A DNA stretch of 64,000 bases from contig NZ_CP088936.1 of the NCBI RefSeq assembly GCF_021165755.1, forward strand, positions 310,001-374,000, written 5' to 3'. This DNA comes from Borrelia sp. RT5S (GTDB lineage: Bacteria > Spirochaetota > Spirochaetia > Borreliales > Borreliaceae). The notes under the pieces are model-generated. The model had not been told where the DNA came from and did not search any database. It saw nothing but the letters and a program-made list of their open reading frames with translations. Made by a program: the position numbers and the translations under genes. Below, one piece after another: positions 10,188-20,038 of the stretch. Within the stretch, counting starts at the first letter, position 1. Each line of letters starts with the position of its first letter.

Positions 10188-11010
10188 TAATAACAAACCT
10201 ATAAGTTAACTTATTCCCCGTCTCATAAACATCTCCATACTTGATTGTAATTTCGTTCTTTCCCTTAGCAAACTCAAGATTATTTATTTCAATAATCCCA
10301 TCATTCTTCTTTATGTTAAAAAAAGATGAATTGTAGTCATTGCCCCCAGAAACAACATATGAATTATTTTTCAAAAATATACTTTGAAATTTAACACGAA
10401 AAACACTTTTATTATTAAAAAACACTTCAAAGTAATAAATACCCTTAAGGATATTTAAAGCATTGACATTCCCCTTAGAAAAATTTAAAACAAGACCATA
10501 GTTCCCAAATTCCACATCTAAATTTACATTTCTCTGCAATTCAAGTATCGTATCATCTTTGTCCTTTAGCAGGACATTACTCAAAGAAAAGGAAGTGCCT
10601 ACAGTTAAATTAGCTCTATTCTTGATTACAAATAATGGGTTGATTATATGCCCTCTATGTTGATCAATAACTACAACATCAAAGATTTTGTTACCGTCTA
10701 TGAAAAAAATTCTCTCGTTTTTATAAATAAAATCACCGAAAAATTCTAAATTAAGAGCCGAATCTTTGTCAAAAACAATTAGAATACTATTCTCGTATTC
10801 TCTTTCCTTGTTTTTGGAATATAAAACTTTATAGTTGTTTGAAAAAACAGAAATATTTGTATCTACAGACTTAAGCTTTATGCCAATACCTAAATCATCA
10901 TTTGCAAGCTCGCCAAAATCCCTAACTAAATCAAATTTTTCACCCTTCCCGAACTCCAAAAACGAATACAGATTAGCAAAGCTAAAAAGAAAAAGAAATA
11001 TAATCTTCAT
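10180..11010 (-). CDS. Exported Borrelia-type hypothetical protein (BB0307-like)
   Basis: A 276-residue protein with an N-terminal signal peptide (MKIIFLFLFSFANLYSFLE) and no lipobox Cys, so probably periplasmic or secreted. The rest is rich in alternating hydrophobic and polar residues typical of beta-structure, with repeated short strands such as IYYFEVFFNNKSVFRVKF. I see no enzyme motif. It ends inside the rsmH start and follows the BB0308-like gene by 5 bases, so it is part of the division-cluster operon. Function unknown. Confidence 0.7.
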   Translation of the reverse strand: MKIIFLFLFSFANLYSFLEFGKGEKFDLVRDFGELANDDLGIGIKLKSVDTNISVFSNNYKVLYSKNKEREYENSILIVFDKDSALNLEFFGDFIYKNERIFFIDGNKIFDVVVIDQHRGHIINPLFVIKNRANLTVGTSFSLSNVLLKDKDDTILELQRNVNLDVEFGNYGLVLNFSKGNVNALNILKGIYYFEVFFNNKSVFRVKFQSIFLKNNSYVVSGGNDYNSSFFNIKKNDGIIEINNLEFAKGKNEITIKYGDVYETGNKLTYRFVING

Positions 11011-11015
11011 GGCAA

Positions 11016-12086
11016 TTACAATCCCAAATACCTTAAACCACCATCATCGCTAAAGTACAAAACTCCCCCATCAAATTCAACATATGAAGCTATCCCATCG
11101 CTAAAAAATATGTTATCAAACATCTTAAAAGAATTTTCAGAATAGGTTCTTACATTTATTATCCTAGCATCTAAATCATAAAAATATATTCTATAAATTG
11201 CACAAAGAGAATCATATGAAGCTTTTAAAACATAATTTTTATTATCAACTTTAAAAAGTTTACCGTTCTCAATATTAATTATTAAAAATGAATCTTTAGT
11301 TTCAATGAATAAATTATAAAAATCATCAACTCTTAAAAAGGGATTAAAATTTTTCATTTCTAAATTACCTAAACGTATTACCCGATCGTACTTATTATCC
11401 AAATTAATTATCTCTAAAGAATGCCCTTCATCTTCCCTTATCACACACAAATACTTACTATCTAAGCTCAACTTAACACACAAAACCGGGAACCTAATAT
11501 CTGGGACATCACCGCTATAAATCAAATTACCCTGCTTGTATGTATAAACCTTACCATCAGATAATCCTAGAGATAAGACATCTTTTTTATAATCAATACT
11601 TAATATTGACGCTATGAACTTTAAAGACAAAATCTTATCTCCACTGGGCCCATAAACCTCTAACTCTTTATATAAATCATTTAAAGCAAAAATGGCATTA
11701 TCTTTCGCAAAAACAAAACCTTTAAATTTAAACGAAAATAAAAATTTATTAGTTCCCCTGAGGAACACGGAATAATGATCTTTAAATTTAGAAATCACAT
11801 AGTAATAATCTGAAAAACTTACTAAATGATCATTTAAAACTCTGTAACGGCCCTTATTAGAATCTAGTTTTATAACCTTTCCTCCAATAAAGGCACTATC
11901 ACTTGAAGAAATATCAACAAAATCATGAAGGCTCCTCTCAAAATGCTTAAACTTATAAAATGTAGAAACAGTGGTAGTTGTTTTTAGTAAAAAATTAACC
12001 ACTACTGTTAAGAATAATAAAAAAATTAATAATAAAAGAAACCTTATTTTTTTATACTCAATTGCGCTTTCTTCATTAAAATTCAA
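11016..12086 (-). CDS. Membrane-anchored beta-propeller-like hypothetical protein (BB0308-like)
   Basis: A 356-residue protein with a cytoplasmic N-terminus, one membrane span (about residues 15-34, FLLLLIFLLFLTVVVNFLL) and a large extracytoplasmic beta-rich domain. Segments such as DKILSLKFIASILSIDYKKDVLSLGLSDGKVYTY resemble WD/PQQ-like propeller blades. It appears to start at a TTG (12086), with AAGGA about eleven bases upstream. Its place among division genes suggests an envelope role, but that is only inference. Confidence 0.65.
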   Translation of the reverse strand: MNFNEESAIEYKKIRFLLLLIFLLFLTVVVNFLLKTTTTVSTFYKFKHFERSLHDFVDISSSDSAFIGGKVIKLDSNKGRYRVLNDHLVSFSDYYYVISKFKDHYSVFLRGTNKFLFSFKFKGFVFAKDNAIFALNDLYKELEVYGPSGDKILSLKFIASILSIDYKKDVLSLGLSDGKVYTYKQGNLIYSGDVPDIRFPVLCVKLSLDSKYLCVIREDEGHSLEIINLDNKYDRVIRLGNLEMKNFNPFLRVDDFYNLFIETKDSFLIINIENGKLFKVDNKNYVLKASYDSLCAIYRIYFYDLDARIINVRTYSENSFKMFDNIFFSDGIASYVEFDGGVLYFSDDGGLRYLGL

Positions 12087-12107
12087 AATTATTAGTATCC
12101 TTCCTTA

Positions 12108-12866
12108 TTACTCTGATTTGTTCAAATCCGACTGAAACTTGGCAGACCAAACATCATAAAATTTTGAAAACTTTTCAGCTATCTCCTTTTGGGAAGTGAC
12201 AATAGCTAGAATCTTTCCGGCTTGAATATAACTCAAGGCCTGTTTTGAAAACACGTAAGCTTTACTTGATTCATATCTAACTTTTAAAAGAAATGCCCCC
12301 TCCTCTAAAAGCTCTAAAGACTTAATAAGATGGGCTAATTGAACCTTATAAAAAGGACTATCAATAACCAGGTTTTTTGCTAAATTCTTAAAATCAATAA
12401 AATTCTTCACAAAAACAATAAATTTAAGATATACATCTTCAAGGAAAAAAATTGACTTAGAATCGCCTTTGTTAAAATATCTTCCCAAATCAATAAGATA
12501 GCCTAATTTTCTAACAATTAAAAACCGCTCTTTAGGGTCCAGATCAACTACAGACCCTCTTGCAATAAGCTCACTGGGAGAAGCAAGTAAAACAGGACTT
12601 ACAAATAAAGAAAAATCGTTAATGAAGTTAAAAAGATTTTTTTTAAAATTATAGTTAACCTTCAATCTAGGTCTTGTATAAAAATAATTTAAAGAGATAA
12701 TATAACTTAAAGCATTCAAATTTAAATTGATAAAATTAATTGTCGCTTCAGAATCAAGCGATAGCTTCCCAGATCCTTTGATTTCTCTTATATCATTGAA
12801 TGTTTGCAAAATAAGATTATCAATGAATAAAATTTTTTGATAATCCTTACTATCAACTAAATCCAT
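12108..12866 (-). CDS. Helical hypothetical protein (BB0309-like)
   Basis: A 252-residue protein, mostly helical and charged, without signal peptide or membrane span; probably cytoplasmic. I do not recognise a family. It lies between recN (10-base gap) and the BB0308-like gene on one strand, so it is co-transcribed with them. The ATG start at 12866 is the only good one. Confidence 0.6.
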   Translation of the reverse strand: MDLVDSKDYQKILFIDNLILQTFNDIREIKGSGKLSLDSEATINFINLNLNALSYIISLNYFYTRPRLKVNYNFKKNLFNFINDFSLFVSPVLLASPSELIARGSVVDLDPKERFLIVRKLGYLIDLGRYFNKGDSKSIFFLEDVYLKFIVFVKNFIDFKNLAKNLVIDSPFYKVQLAHLIKSLELLEEGAFLLKVRYESSKAYVFSKQALSYIQAGKILAIVTSQKEIAEKFSKFYDVWSAKFQSDLNKSE

Positions 12867-12876
12867 AAATACCCAT

Positions 12877-14547
12877 TCACACTCGACTACTATTTTTCAA
12901 AAGAGCCTCTGCATGTTTAATGCTGCTGTCATTAATATCCCCACTAAGCATCCTAGCAATCTCTGAAACTCGATCATTTCCTTTCAACAGAGTAGCACTA
13001 ACACAAGTACCACTTTTACTGCATTCCTTTTTTATTAAAACATGATAATCTGCAAGACTTGCAATATTGGCAAGATGAGTTACAACAAATATTTGAATAT
13101 TATCAGATAAATTTTTTAAATACTTACCCAAACTAACACCAGCCTCTCCCCCTATCCCAGAATCAATCTCATCAAATATTACAAGCCTATCTTCGCTAAC
13201 ATTTTGTACACTCTTAATAGCCAACATTATCCTTGAAAGCTCACCCCCAGAAGCAATTCTATAAATTGGCTGCGCCTTTAACCCAAGATTACTAGAAATT
13301 GAAAACTCTACCTCATCAATACCCGTCAAGCTCATTTTCTTTTCCGATACTGAAGCAAAAAATTTTGCATTACCCATATTAAGCCTGTGTAATATTTCTG
13401 TTACTCCAGAAGAAAAGCTTAAGGCAGCCCCTTTCCTAGCTTTTGAAATATTACCCGCCAACTTTTCCACCAGGCGTAACAAGTCATTCAATCTTTGCTC
13501 CCTATCTAGCCTTTCAGTTTCAAAATTAAGAGACGAATGCACAACAGTACCACACCTTTCTCTCAATTCTATGACATCTTCAATATTTGGTCCATACTTT
13601 TTTTTGAGGCGAAAAATGTCATATAACCTGCTCTCTATTTCTTCAACCTCTCTCTCATCATAAGTCATATCAAGCAGGAGCTGACTATAAGCCTGCCCAA
13701 TATCCTCAAGCTCATAATAAGAATTCTTAAGACGCTTCTCAAGCTCATAATAAGCACTGTTCATCCCAGATAGATATTCAGAGTCACAAATTACCCTTTT
13801 TATCTCACCCAAAGCAGAAGCCTTTTCGCTCAAAGTTAAGACATTCTTTAAGTTTAACAGCGTACTGCACAAAGCTTCATGATTTCGAAGCTCATCTAAC
13901 CTGAGCTTTAAACTCTCCTCTTCCCCTATTCTGGGACTTAAAGAATCTATATCCTTAAGTATACTTTCACATTCTTCTTTACTTTCTTTATGCGATTTTT
14001 CTTCCGAAATAAAATTATCATAATCATGTAAAAATTTAATGTAATCCTCGTAAACTAATTTATATTCTTCCAAATAAGCATTCAAATTAGCATAATTATC
14101 TAAAATTTTTAGATTATTTGATGGATTTCTCAAAATTAAATATTGTTGATTTTGAGAGTGAACCTCAACCAGCATGTCAAAAACCGGTTTTAAGACTACG
14201 CTAGAAATAGGCTCATTGTTAATATAGTAATTACTCAAAAAAGTGTCTGAAGACTTAGCTATAATTACCCTCTTTATGACAATAAAATCGTCTACTGGTA
14301 ATCCCTTAGAAAGCAAATAATCTCTAGATTCTTTATTTGCCACAAACTTAGCAAGCAAAACACACTCTCCCTCTTTATCCATAATGACGTTATCTTTAAG
14401 TTTTCCACCAAACAAATAATAAATTGAAGACAACAGCAAACTCTTCCCACTGCCAGACTCACCCGTAAATACTACTAAGCCCTTGCTAAGATCAATAAAT
14501 ACCTCTTTAATTAAAACAAAATTTCTTATAAATAGCTCAACCAACAT
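12877..14547 (-). CDS. recN: DNA repair ATPase RecN
   Basis: SMC-like ATPase that gathers and protects broken DNA ends in recombinational repair. The 556 residues show Walker A GESGSGKS (about 31-38), a long coiled-coil centre, the ABC-like signature IASGGELSRIMLAIK, Walker B RLVIFDEIDSGIGG and the VTHLANIAS switch. This ordering and short coiled coil is that of RecN rather than RecF or SMC. nadK lies 36 bases upstream. Confidence 0.94.
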   Translation of the reverse strand: MLVELFIRNFVLIKEVFIDLSKGLVVFTGESGSGKSLLLSSIYYLFGGKLKDNVIMDKEGECVLLAKFVANKESRDYLLSKGLPVDDFIVIKRVIIAKSSDTFLSNYYINNEPISSVVLKPVFDMLVEVHSQNQQYLILRNPSNNLKILDNYANLNAYLEEYKLVYEDYIKFLHDYDNFISEEKSHKESKEECESILKDIDSLSPRIGEEESLKLRLDELRNHEALCSTLLNLKNVLTLSEKASALGEIKRVICDSEYLSGMNSAYYELEKRLKNSYYELEDIGQAYSQLLLDMTYDEREVEEIESRLYDIFRLKKKYGPNIEDVIELRERCGTVVHSSLNFETERLDREQRLNDLLRLVEKLAGNISKARKGAALSFSSGVTEILHRLNMGNAKFFASVSEKKMSLTGIDEVEFSISSNLGLKAQPIYRIASGGELSRIMLAIKSVQNVSEDRLVIFDEIDSGIGGEAGVSLGKYLKNLSDNIQIFVVTHLANIASLADYHVLIKKECSKSGTCVSATLLKGNDRVSEIARMLSGDINDSSIKHAEALLKNSSRV

Positions 14548-14583
14548 ATAAAACTCAAAAATAAAATATTAAAATGCTTCGTC

Positions 14584-15420
14584 TTATAATAACTTATTTT
14601 TAAGTCTTTTCACAAAAGTATCCGTACAAAAAGACGCAAACCGAAGGCTTTTATTTGCGAGATTTACTTCAAAAACAATGCCAACTTCAAACTTTCCAAG
14701 ATTAACCCCATCAATAAAAATTGATGCTGGTTTTAGGGTACATTTTTTTTGAAATGAAAGCGTAACCTTACTCCCAACTGAGAAAACAAAGGAACGATTA
14801 TAAACCGAATGCGGAGAAATGGGAGTTAAAATGAAAGCTTTAAGATCTGATTCTAAAATAGAGCCCCCTGCAGAGAAAGAATATCCGGTTGACCCCGTAG
14901 GGGTCGCAAATATTATCCCATCACTTCTGTATGAAAGAAAATCTTCTGAGTTAACCTTAAGATCTACACAAATTAACTTATTAAGAATACTTGAACGAAT
15001 AATCACATCATTTAAAGCATACTTAGTAAATAAAGCGTGCCCACTCTCATAAGCACTCACACTAAGCAAATATTTCTCATGAATAACTAAAGAATTATTG
15101 AAAAATTTATCTATGACTTCCCTAAAATCTTTGGGCTTTATGTCTGCTAAAAACCCTACTTTGCCCAGATTGATTGAAATAATTGGAATATCAATATCAT
15201 TTTCTAACAACAAACTACTGGCCAATAAAACCGTGCCATCGCCCCCCAAGGTTATTGCAAAAATCAAACCAGTACCCGCTGACAACCCCAAAGATTTACC
15301 AGCTCCCATTAACAAACTTAAAACACCATATTTATCTTTTAGATATTTTTGTATCTCGCAACCAAGAAACTCAGCATGCAAATTTGAGTAATTAACATAA
15401 ATTAAAACCCTATCCTCCAT
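14584..15420 (-). CDS. nadK: NAD kinase
   Basis: Phosphorylates NAD to NADP using ATP or polyphosphate. I set the start at the ATG at 15420 (MEDRVLIYVN), which follows AAGGAGAGTA and overlaps the end of cheW by 11 bases; a longer frame would run deeper into cheW. The protein is 278 residues, normal for the family. GGDG lies at about 59-62, and the conserved ATPTGSTGYSFSAGGS segment is intact. Translational coupling to cheW is likely. Confidence 0.93.
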   Translation of the reverse strand: MEDRVLIYVNYSNLHAEFLGCEIQKYLKDKYGVLSLLMGAGKSLGLSAGTGLIFAITLGGDGTVLLASSLLLENDIDIPIISINLGKVGFLADIKPKDFREVIDKFFNNSLVIHEKYLLSVSAYESGHALFTKYALNDVIIRSSILNKLICVDLKVNSEDFLSYRSDGIIFATPTGSTGYSFSAGGSILESDLKAFILTPISPHSVYNRSFVFSVGSKVTLSFQKKCTLKPASIFIDGVNLGKFEVGIVFEVNLANKSLRFASFCTDTFVKRLKNKLL

Positions 15421-15946
15421 TACTCTCCTTGTATGGAATCTCTTCAAACTCAACCTTGTCAAATATCTGCTCAATATCAATTAATACTAAATACTCACTC
15501 TCAAAATTTTCCTCTCTATCGACTTTAACAACACCAGATATATACTTTCTGTCCAAAGTCTGCAAAGTAGCAGGAGGTTCCTGCACCCTAGATTCATCAA
15601 AACTAATAACTTTTAAAACTTTATCCACAAATATGCCTAAAAGCTTTCCCTTAATATTTACTATTAAATAACCTGTTAAAATTTTATCTTCCTCTGTCTG
15701 GCAAATAGAAGGAATGTTGAACCTAACATTTAAATTTATTAAAGGAATAATATCCCCTCTGAGATTGTAAATACCTGTAATGTACTCAGGAACATTGGGT
15801 ATCGCATATATGCTCTCCAGAGGCACCTTGATCACCTCCCTAATATGATCTATTGTAACCCCATAGCTTTCCCTTCCTATTTTAAAACACGCAATCTGAA
15901 GCTGAGATCTTCTTTCTCTAACTTTTTCTCTTCCAAACATACCCAC
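15410..15946 (-). CDS. cheW: Chemotaxis coupling protein CheW
   Basis: SH3-like adaptor linking chemoreceptors to CheA. The 178 residues contain the CheW core: QIACFKIGRESYGVTIDHIREVIK, IPNVPEYITGIYNLRGDIIPLINL and EYLVLIDIEQIF. Borrelia carry several cheW paralogues; by gene order this corresponds to CheW1. It is not in a chemotaxis operon; it sits between rlmE and nadK. Either Met1 or Met3 could be the start. Confidence 0.92.
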   Translation of the reverse strand: MGMFGREKVRERRSQLQIACFKIGRESYGVTIDHIREVIKVPLESIYAIPNVPEYITGIYNLRGDIIPLINLNVRFNIPSICQTEEDKILTGYLIVNIKGKLLGIFVDKVLKVISFDESRVQEPPATLQTLDRKYISGVVKVDREENFESEYLVLIDIEQIFDKVEFEEIPYKESNGG

Positions 15947-15975
15947 ACCCTTAACATTATCTAAACTACTCGCTC

Positions 15976-16554
15976 CTAATGCATGAAGCCCTTAGATAAA
16001 AAATAAACTTCAAATGAATTCTTTCTCACAGCTTTAGGCCTAATCTTCCTAACAAGTCTAAAACACCTCTTAAGCATAAAAAAAATCTGTTCCTCCTCTC
16101 CCCCCTGAAAAACCTTAATTAATAAATTTCCGCCCACCACCAACACTTCAGAAGCTAGATCCACTACTCTACTACTCAGATTAAAAGAATTGCTCGTATC
16201 AACCAATCTGTTACCGGTAGTTCTAGGAGCTACATCACTTAACACCAAACTGTAAGGAGCAAAAGATTTAATTTTTTGCAAAACACTATCAAGATGAATA
16301 TCACCCTTTATAAAACAAAAATCACTACTAAAATTAAGACCCACCTCATCAAGATCAACGGCAACAAGCATTCCCCCTTGCAACTTACCATAAGCATACT
16401 GAGAAAAACTGCCAGGAGATGCCCCAATATCCAATATGTTACCAGAAGAAAACAAGGAAAACCTCTTGTCAATTTCTATCAACTTATAAACAGACCTAGC
16501 AAGGTATCCTTCCCTCCTGGCCCTCCTAGAATACTCATCGTTAATATCATACAT
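15976..16554 (-). CDS. rlmE: 23S rRNA (uridine-2552-2'-O) methyltransferase RlmE
   Basis: FtsJ/RrmJ-family enzyme methylating the 23S A loop late in 50S assembly. The 192 residues carry the K-D-K-E tetrad context: [26 protein letters not shown] (SAM site), [22 protein letters not shown] and [13 protein letters not shown]. It starts at an ATG at 16554 with GGTGAGAG upstream, and is read away from the prenyl synthase gene through a 41-base divergent spacer. Confidence 0.94.
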   Translation of the reverse strand: MYDINDEYSRRARREGYLARSVYKLIEIDKRFSLFSSGNILDIGASPGSFSQYAYGKLQGGMLVAVDLDEVGLNFSSDFCFIKGDIHLDSVLQKIKSFAPYSLVLSDVAPRTTGNRLVDTSNSFNLSSRVVDLASEVLVVGGNLLIKVFQGGEEEQIFFMLKRCFRLVRKIRPKAVRKNSFEVYFLSKGFMH

Positions 16555-16581
16555 ACAACTCTCACCGCAGCTATGCTTCTA

Positions 16582-16589
16582 TTATAATT
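16582..16589. promoter_or_regulatory. Palindromic ATTATAAT, candidate shared -10 of divergent genes
   Basis: ATTATAAT reads the same on both strands, so TATAAT is available in both directions in the 41-base gap between rlmE (minus) and the prenyl synthase gene (plus). Toward rlmE it leaves room for a leader of about 20 bases with a GGTGAG ribosome site. Toward the prenyl synthase the ATG lies only about 8 bases downstream. No clear -35 box is seen on either side. Confidence 0.45.
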
Positions 16590-16595
16590 CTTATT

Positions 16596-17642
16596 ATGAA
16601 AAATAAATTATTTTTAGAAAATATTGAAAAGAACATTAATGTCGTGTTTTCAAATGAATATTTTCTAAATCTCTTTAAAGACACAGATTTAGAGCTAAAG
16701 CTTAATATAAGAGGGAAAACCTTAAGGAACATTCAAGCTCCAGCCGTTGAGATAATCAAACGAGGAGGGAAGAGAATAAGACCAATGCTAATGGTTGCCC
16801 TGGCGTATGCGATGGGGTATGACCCCAGCGCCACTGAAAATTTATACAAGTTAAGCTTGTTACTTGAGTTGCCTCATTCCGGAAGCTTAATTGTTGATGA
16901 TATTGAAGACGGCGCCTTGCAAAGAAGAGGAGGGCCTTCTATTCACTTGATTTATGGAATAGATTCCAGCATTAATACTGCAAATCTAATTTATTTCCTG
17001 CCAATGAGTCTATTAAGGAACTCCAATTTAAAAGAAAGCCAAAAATTATTAATTTATGAAAATTTTTTCACAACTCTTGCAGCTCTTCACCTAGGACAAG
17101 GAATAGACATTGAATTTCACAACACAACGCGCGCTCCAAGCATCAAGGAGTATATCTCTTTAGTAGAGCTTAAGACAAGCTCTCTTTTTGGAATGGCAGG
17201 GTTTTTAGCTGGAATACTTACAAATAACGAAAATAAGTCTAAAAGTCTTTATAATACCTTCTTAAGATTCGGAACCTATTTCCAAATAATGGATGATATT
17301 AAGAATATTAAAAATGGAATTGAGGGTAAAGATTTTGGGGATGATTTAATTGAAGGAAAGAAAAGCCTTCCCTTAATATACTTCTTAAGAGAAAAAAAAT
17401 TTGACAAAAATATAATTAAAACACTAGATAAAATTAAAAAAACACCCATAAATGAATCAAGAGAAGACATATTGGAATTTAGTAATATGATTAACTCATC
17501 AAACGCCACAAAAAAAGCTTTAAAACTTGCCATGTGGTATTTCAATAAATTTATAGAAGAACTAAATTCATATAAACTTATCAGCGAGTACCAAGACGTA
17601 ATACTAGAAATTTTAAACGAAATAAAAGAGGATAGCCTATGA
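16596..17642 (+). CDS. Trans-polyprenyl diphosphate synthase
   Basis: Condenses isopentenyl diphosphate onto allylic primers to make a long polyprenyl diphosphate. The 348 residues include KRIRPMLMVAL, the first aspartate-rich motif DDIED at about 101-105 followed by LQRRGGPSIHL, and the second motif QIMDDIKN near 230 followed by KDFGDDLIEGKKSLPLIY. Second-motif residue five is Asn rather than Asp. Borrelia lack quinones, so a cell-wall or glycan carrier is a likelier product than a quinone tail (inference). There is no Shine-Dalgarno before the ATG. Confidence 0.88.
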   Translation: MKNKLFLENIEKNINVVFSNEYFLNLFKDTDLELKLNIRGKTLRNIQAPAVEIIKRGGKRIRPMLMVALAYAMGYDPSATENLYKLSLLLELPHSGSLIVDDIEDGALQRRGGPSIHLIYGIDSSINTANLIYFLPMSLLRNSNLKESQKLLIYENFFTTLAALHLGQGIDIEFHNTTRAPSIKEYISLVELKTSSLFGMAGFLAGILTNNENKSKSLYNTFLRFGTYFQIMDDIKNIKNGIEGKDFGDDLIEGKKSLPLIYFLREKKFDKNIIKTLDKIKKTPINESREDILEFSNMINSSNATKKALKLAMWYFNKFIEELNSYKLISEYQDVILEILNEIKEDSL

Positions 17643-18328
17643 AAAAATTTATAATAATTCTAACCCTTACGAATATCTTTATTTCCATTTACGCAAACAT
17701 GCCTGTAGAAGATTCGGAAGAGGATAACATCGATGAGCTTTACAAAGAATCAATTTTATTAAAAAATTTAAAAAAATATGATGAATCTAAATCATTATTG
17801 ATGGAAATCATAAACAAGGACCCAAAACAAGCTGATGCGTACTTATTGCTCTCGGAACTAGAATATCTGATGGGAAATTGGCTAGACGCAATTGAGCAAA
17901 CAAAAACTTATCTAAAGATAATTGACTTCACGGATACATCAAATTATCTTGACATTTCATGGGCATACTTCCTAATAGGAGAGTCTAGCAACTCAATGGG
18001 TTACATAATAGACTTTATCCAAAAAAATCAAAAGTTGTTAACTACTAACACATACGTACTCATTGACACCATATTAAAAAAAGGTCTTTATCATTTCATT
18101 GAGGATGAAGATTCGATATTTAATCTAATAATTAACACTATTTTCCAAATAGAAACACATGACGATACGCTATACACACTCTTTCTACATAACCTAGATA
18201 TTGTAAAACAACTACCTTTTTATCTCTTTAATAAAATCAAAATAAAAAAGTTAGAATCACAAATGAGAGCCCTAAAGCAAATTAAAAATTCAACAAATGG
18301 CATGACTAAAATTTCTTATTTTTCCTAA
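17639..18328 (+). CDS. Exported TPR protein
   Basis: A 229-residue protein overlapping the prenyl synthase stop by four bases (ATGA), so translationally coupled. The N-terminus MKKFIIILTLTNIFISIYANMP is a signal peptide without lipobox. TPR-like helices follow (LKNLKKYDESKSLLMEIINKDPKQADAYLLLSELEYLMGNWLDAIEQ), then less regular helices. Probably periplasmic; partner unknown. Its 3' end overlaps the convergent transporter gene by 23 bases. Confidence 0.7.
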   Translation: MKKFIIILTLTNIFISIYANMPVEDSEEDNIDELYKESILLKNLKKYDESKSLLMEIINKDPKQADAYLLLSELEYLMGNWLDAIEQTKTYLKIIDFTDTSNYLDISWAYFLIGESSNSMGYIIDFIQKNQKLLTTNTYVLIDTILKKGLYHFIEDEDSIFNLIINTIFQIETHDDTLYTLFLHNLDIVKQLPFYLFNKIKIKKLESQMRALKQIKNSTNGMTKISYFS

Positions 18329-19112
18329 AAAGGGAAATCAATACATTGATCAATATGGCCATATAAAATGGAAAAGAGAGAGCAAAATAAGAATTTACAT
18401 AATCCTGAAAATTAAAGAAATTATATTCAATAAACACTATCAAGAATGAAATTGGAAAAATGAGCCACGGGCTTGCAAATGAAATATATAATATACAAAC
18501 GGCAAGCCAACCATTATTTAATCCCAAATTGTGAGAATAAGCATTAAGACTTATCGCAAGAAATGAACCTGCCACACTCGCTGAGAGTGCAGATATTAAG
18601 ATAGCAAAAGACTTAAAGCAATTACTAGTTCTCTCGCCCAATACATTCTCACAACCCCCCGCGCGTATTAACTCAAAAACTACCCTAACTCTTGAAAAAT
18701 TTATTATATATATACTGAGTCCTAAAAAGACGAAAAAAAATATAACAAAGAAAGAAATAATAAAACTATTTGATAGATCCAAACTAAATCCTGGCATAAA
18801 ATCAAAATTAAACCTCATCAAGAAGCTAACTAAAAAATAACATAATATATTAATACCTATGCCTGATATGAAAATGTCATATCCCTTAGCTACAAGAAAA
18901 GACAAAAACCCGCCAAAAATAAAACTAACAATAAGCGATGTAACAATTGAAATAAAAATTCCATACCCCAAATAAATAAGAAGAGATGTTAAGAAAACAG
19001 ACAAAAAAGAAATTCCTTCAATGGATATATTTAAAAGACCTATTTTTTCCGTATAAAGCGCTCCAAGTGCTAAATATGAAAATATTAGAGAATGCATGAA
19101 AATAATAAGCAT
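18306..19112 (-). CDS. rfuD: ABC transporter permease, putative riboflavin system RfuD
   Basis: A 268-residue polytopic permease of the BPD_transp_2 type (nucleoside/branched-chain class). Motifs include YTEKIGLLNISIEGISF, with the NIgiEG-type segment, and a long series of hydrophobic spans. It starts on the last base of the partner permease gene. The neighbouring permease, ATPase and BMP-type binding protein match the RfuABCD system described in Treponema pallidum and proposed for Borrelia. Substrate assignment comes from that knowledge, not from this sequence. Confidence 0.8.
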   Translation of the reverse strand: MLIIFMHSLIFSYLALGALYTEKIGLLNISIEGISFLSVFLTSLLIYLGYGIFISIVTSLIVSFIFGGFLSFLVAKGYDIFISGIGINILCYFLVSFLMRFNFDFMPGFSLDLSNSFIISFFVIFFFVFLGLSIYIINFSRVRVVFELIRAGGCENVLGERTSNCFKSFAILISALSASVAGSFLAISLNAYSHNLGLNNGWLAVCILYISFASPWLIFPISFLIVFIEYNFFNFQDYVNSYFALSFPFYMAILINVLISLFRKNKKF

Positions 19113-20038
19113 TATTTTTTACCCGAATTAATTAAAAATAATGAGAAAAAAATAGAGACAGCCTGATATAATCCAATAAAATCATACTTGAAAGAATAAT
19201 GTATTTTAAGGTAACTATTAAACTCATTCAGCATTGCAAAAAATAAGCTAAAGAACAATACATAAATATAATTAAACCCCGAAATTACGGCCACAATAAA
19301 GCCACTCCAACCAAGTCCCATAGTTAACCCTAAAAATAAATAATTTTTAAAAAATATGACAAACATTGCACCTACAAGCCCATTAAGAAAAGCACTGGCA
19401 AATACCGTGCAAAATTTATACTTAAACTCATTAATGCCAAAAAATTTACCCAACATCTTCCTGTCACTCAATATTTCAAGCCTTAATCCTAAAATAGTCC
19501 GCTTGTGTATAAATACATAAAACCCCCAAACCAAAATCCCAAACAAAAGTAAATATGGCAAAGAAGTATCAAGAGTGAATATCTTAGCAACGCTCTTCGC
19601 TTGATTCAAAAATTCATTTGAACCTAATAGCTTTGATATAAACCCATCTACCAATCTTTGATTCCCATAAGAAATCAAAAGACCCGTAAGAATCTCATTT
19701 ACCCCAAAAAAGAATGTTAAAAAAAAAGGAATAATCCCTATAAGGCCAACCAAAAACGAACTTAATATCATTACTAACACAAAATTAAAATACGTAAGCC
19801 CAAACAATTCACAAAACACATAAGCTAGATAAGCACCAAAATAAACTTGCCCTTCATGCCCAAGATTTAAGCTATTACTTCTAGCACAGGTAGAAATCCC
19901 TGTCGCAATCAACAGGAGCAATATAAAATTCCAAGATATTGCCTTGATATAAGACAGACCAAAAAATCCATCAAAAAAATAACTAATAACCAATGCAATA
20001 AATGAAAAAGCCAAGAACACATACTTAGGTGATCTCAT
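19112..20038 (-). CDS. rfuC: ABC transporter permease, putative riboflavin system RfuC
   Basis: A 308-residue polytopic permease of the same class as its neighbour. It has the NLGHEGQVYFGAYLAYVF segment typical of these permeases and an EAA-like loop around GLRLEILSDRKMLGKFFGINEFKYK. It overlaps the ATPase gene by 4 bases and touches the second permease gene by 1, so the subunits are made together. Together the two permeases would form the heterodimeric inner-membrane channel. Confidence 0.8.
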   Translation of the reverse strand: MRSPKYVFLAFSFIALVISYFFDGFFGLSYIKAISWNFILLLLIATGISTCARSNSLNLGHEGQVYFGAYLAYVFCELFGLTYFNFVLVMILSSFLVGLIGIIPFFLTFFFGVNEILTGLLISYGNQRLVDGFISKLLGSNEFLNQAKSVAKIFTLDTSLPYLLLFGILVWGFYVFIHKRTILGLRLEILSDRKMLGKFFGINEFKYKFCTVFASAFLNGLVGAMFVIFFKNYLFLGLTMGLGWSGFIVAVISGFNYIYVLFFSLFFAMLNEFNSYLKIHYSFKYDFIGLYQAVSIFFSLFLINSGKK

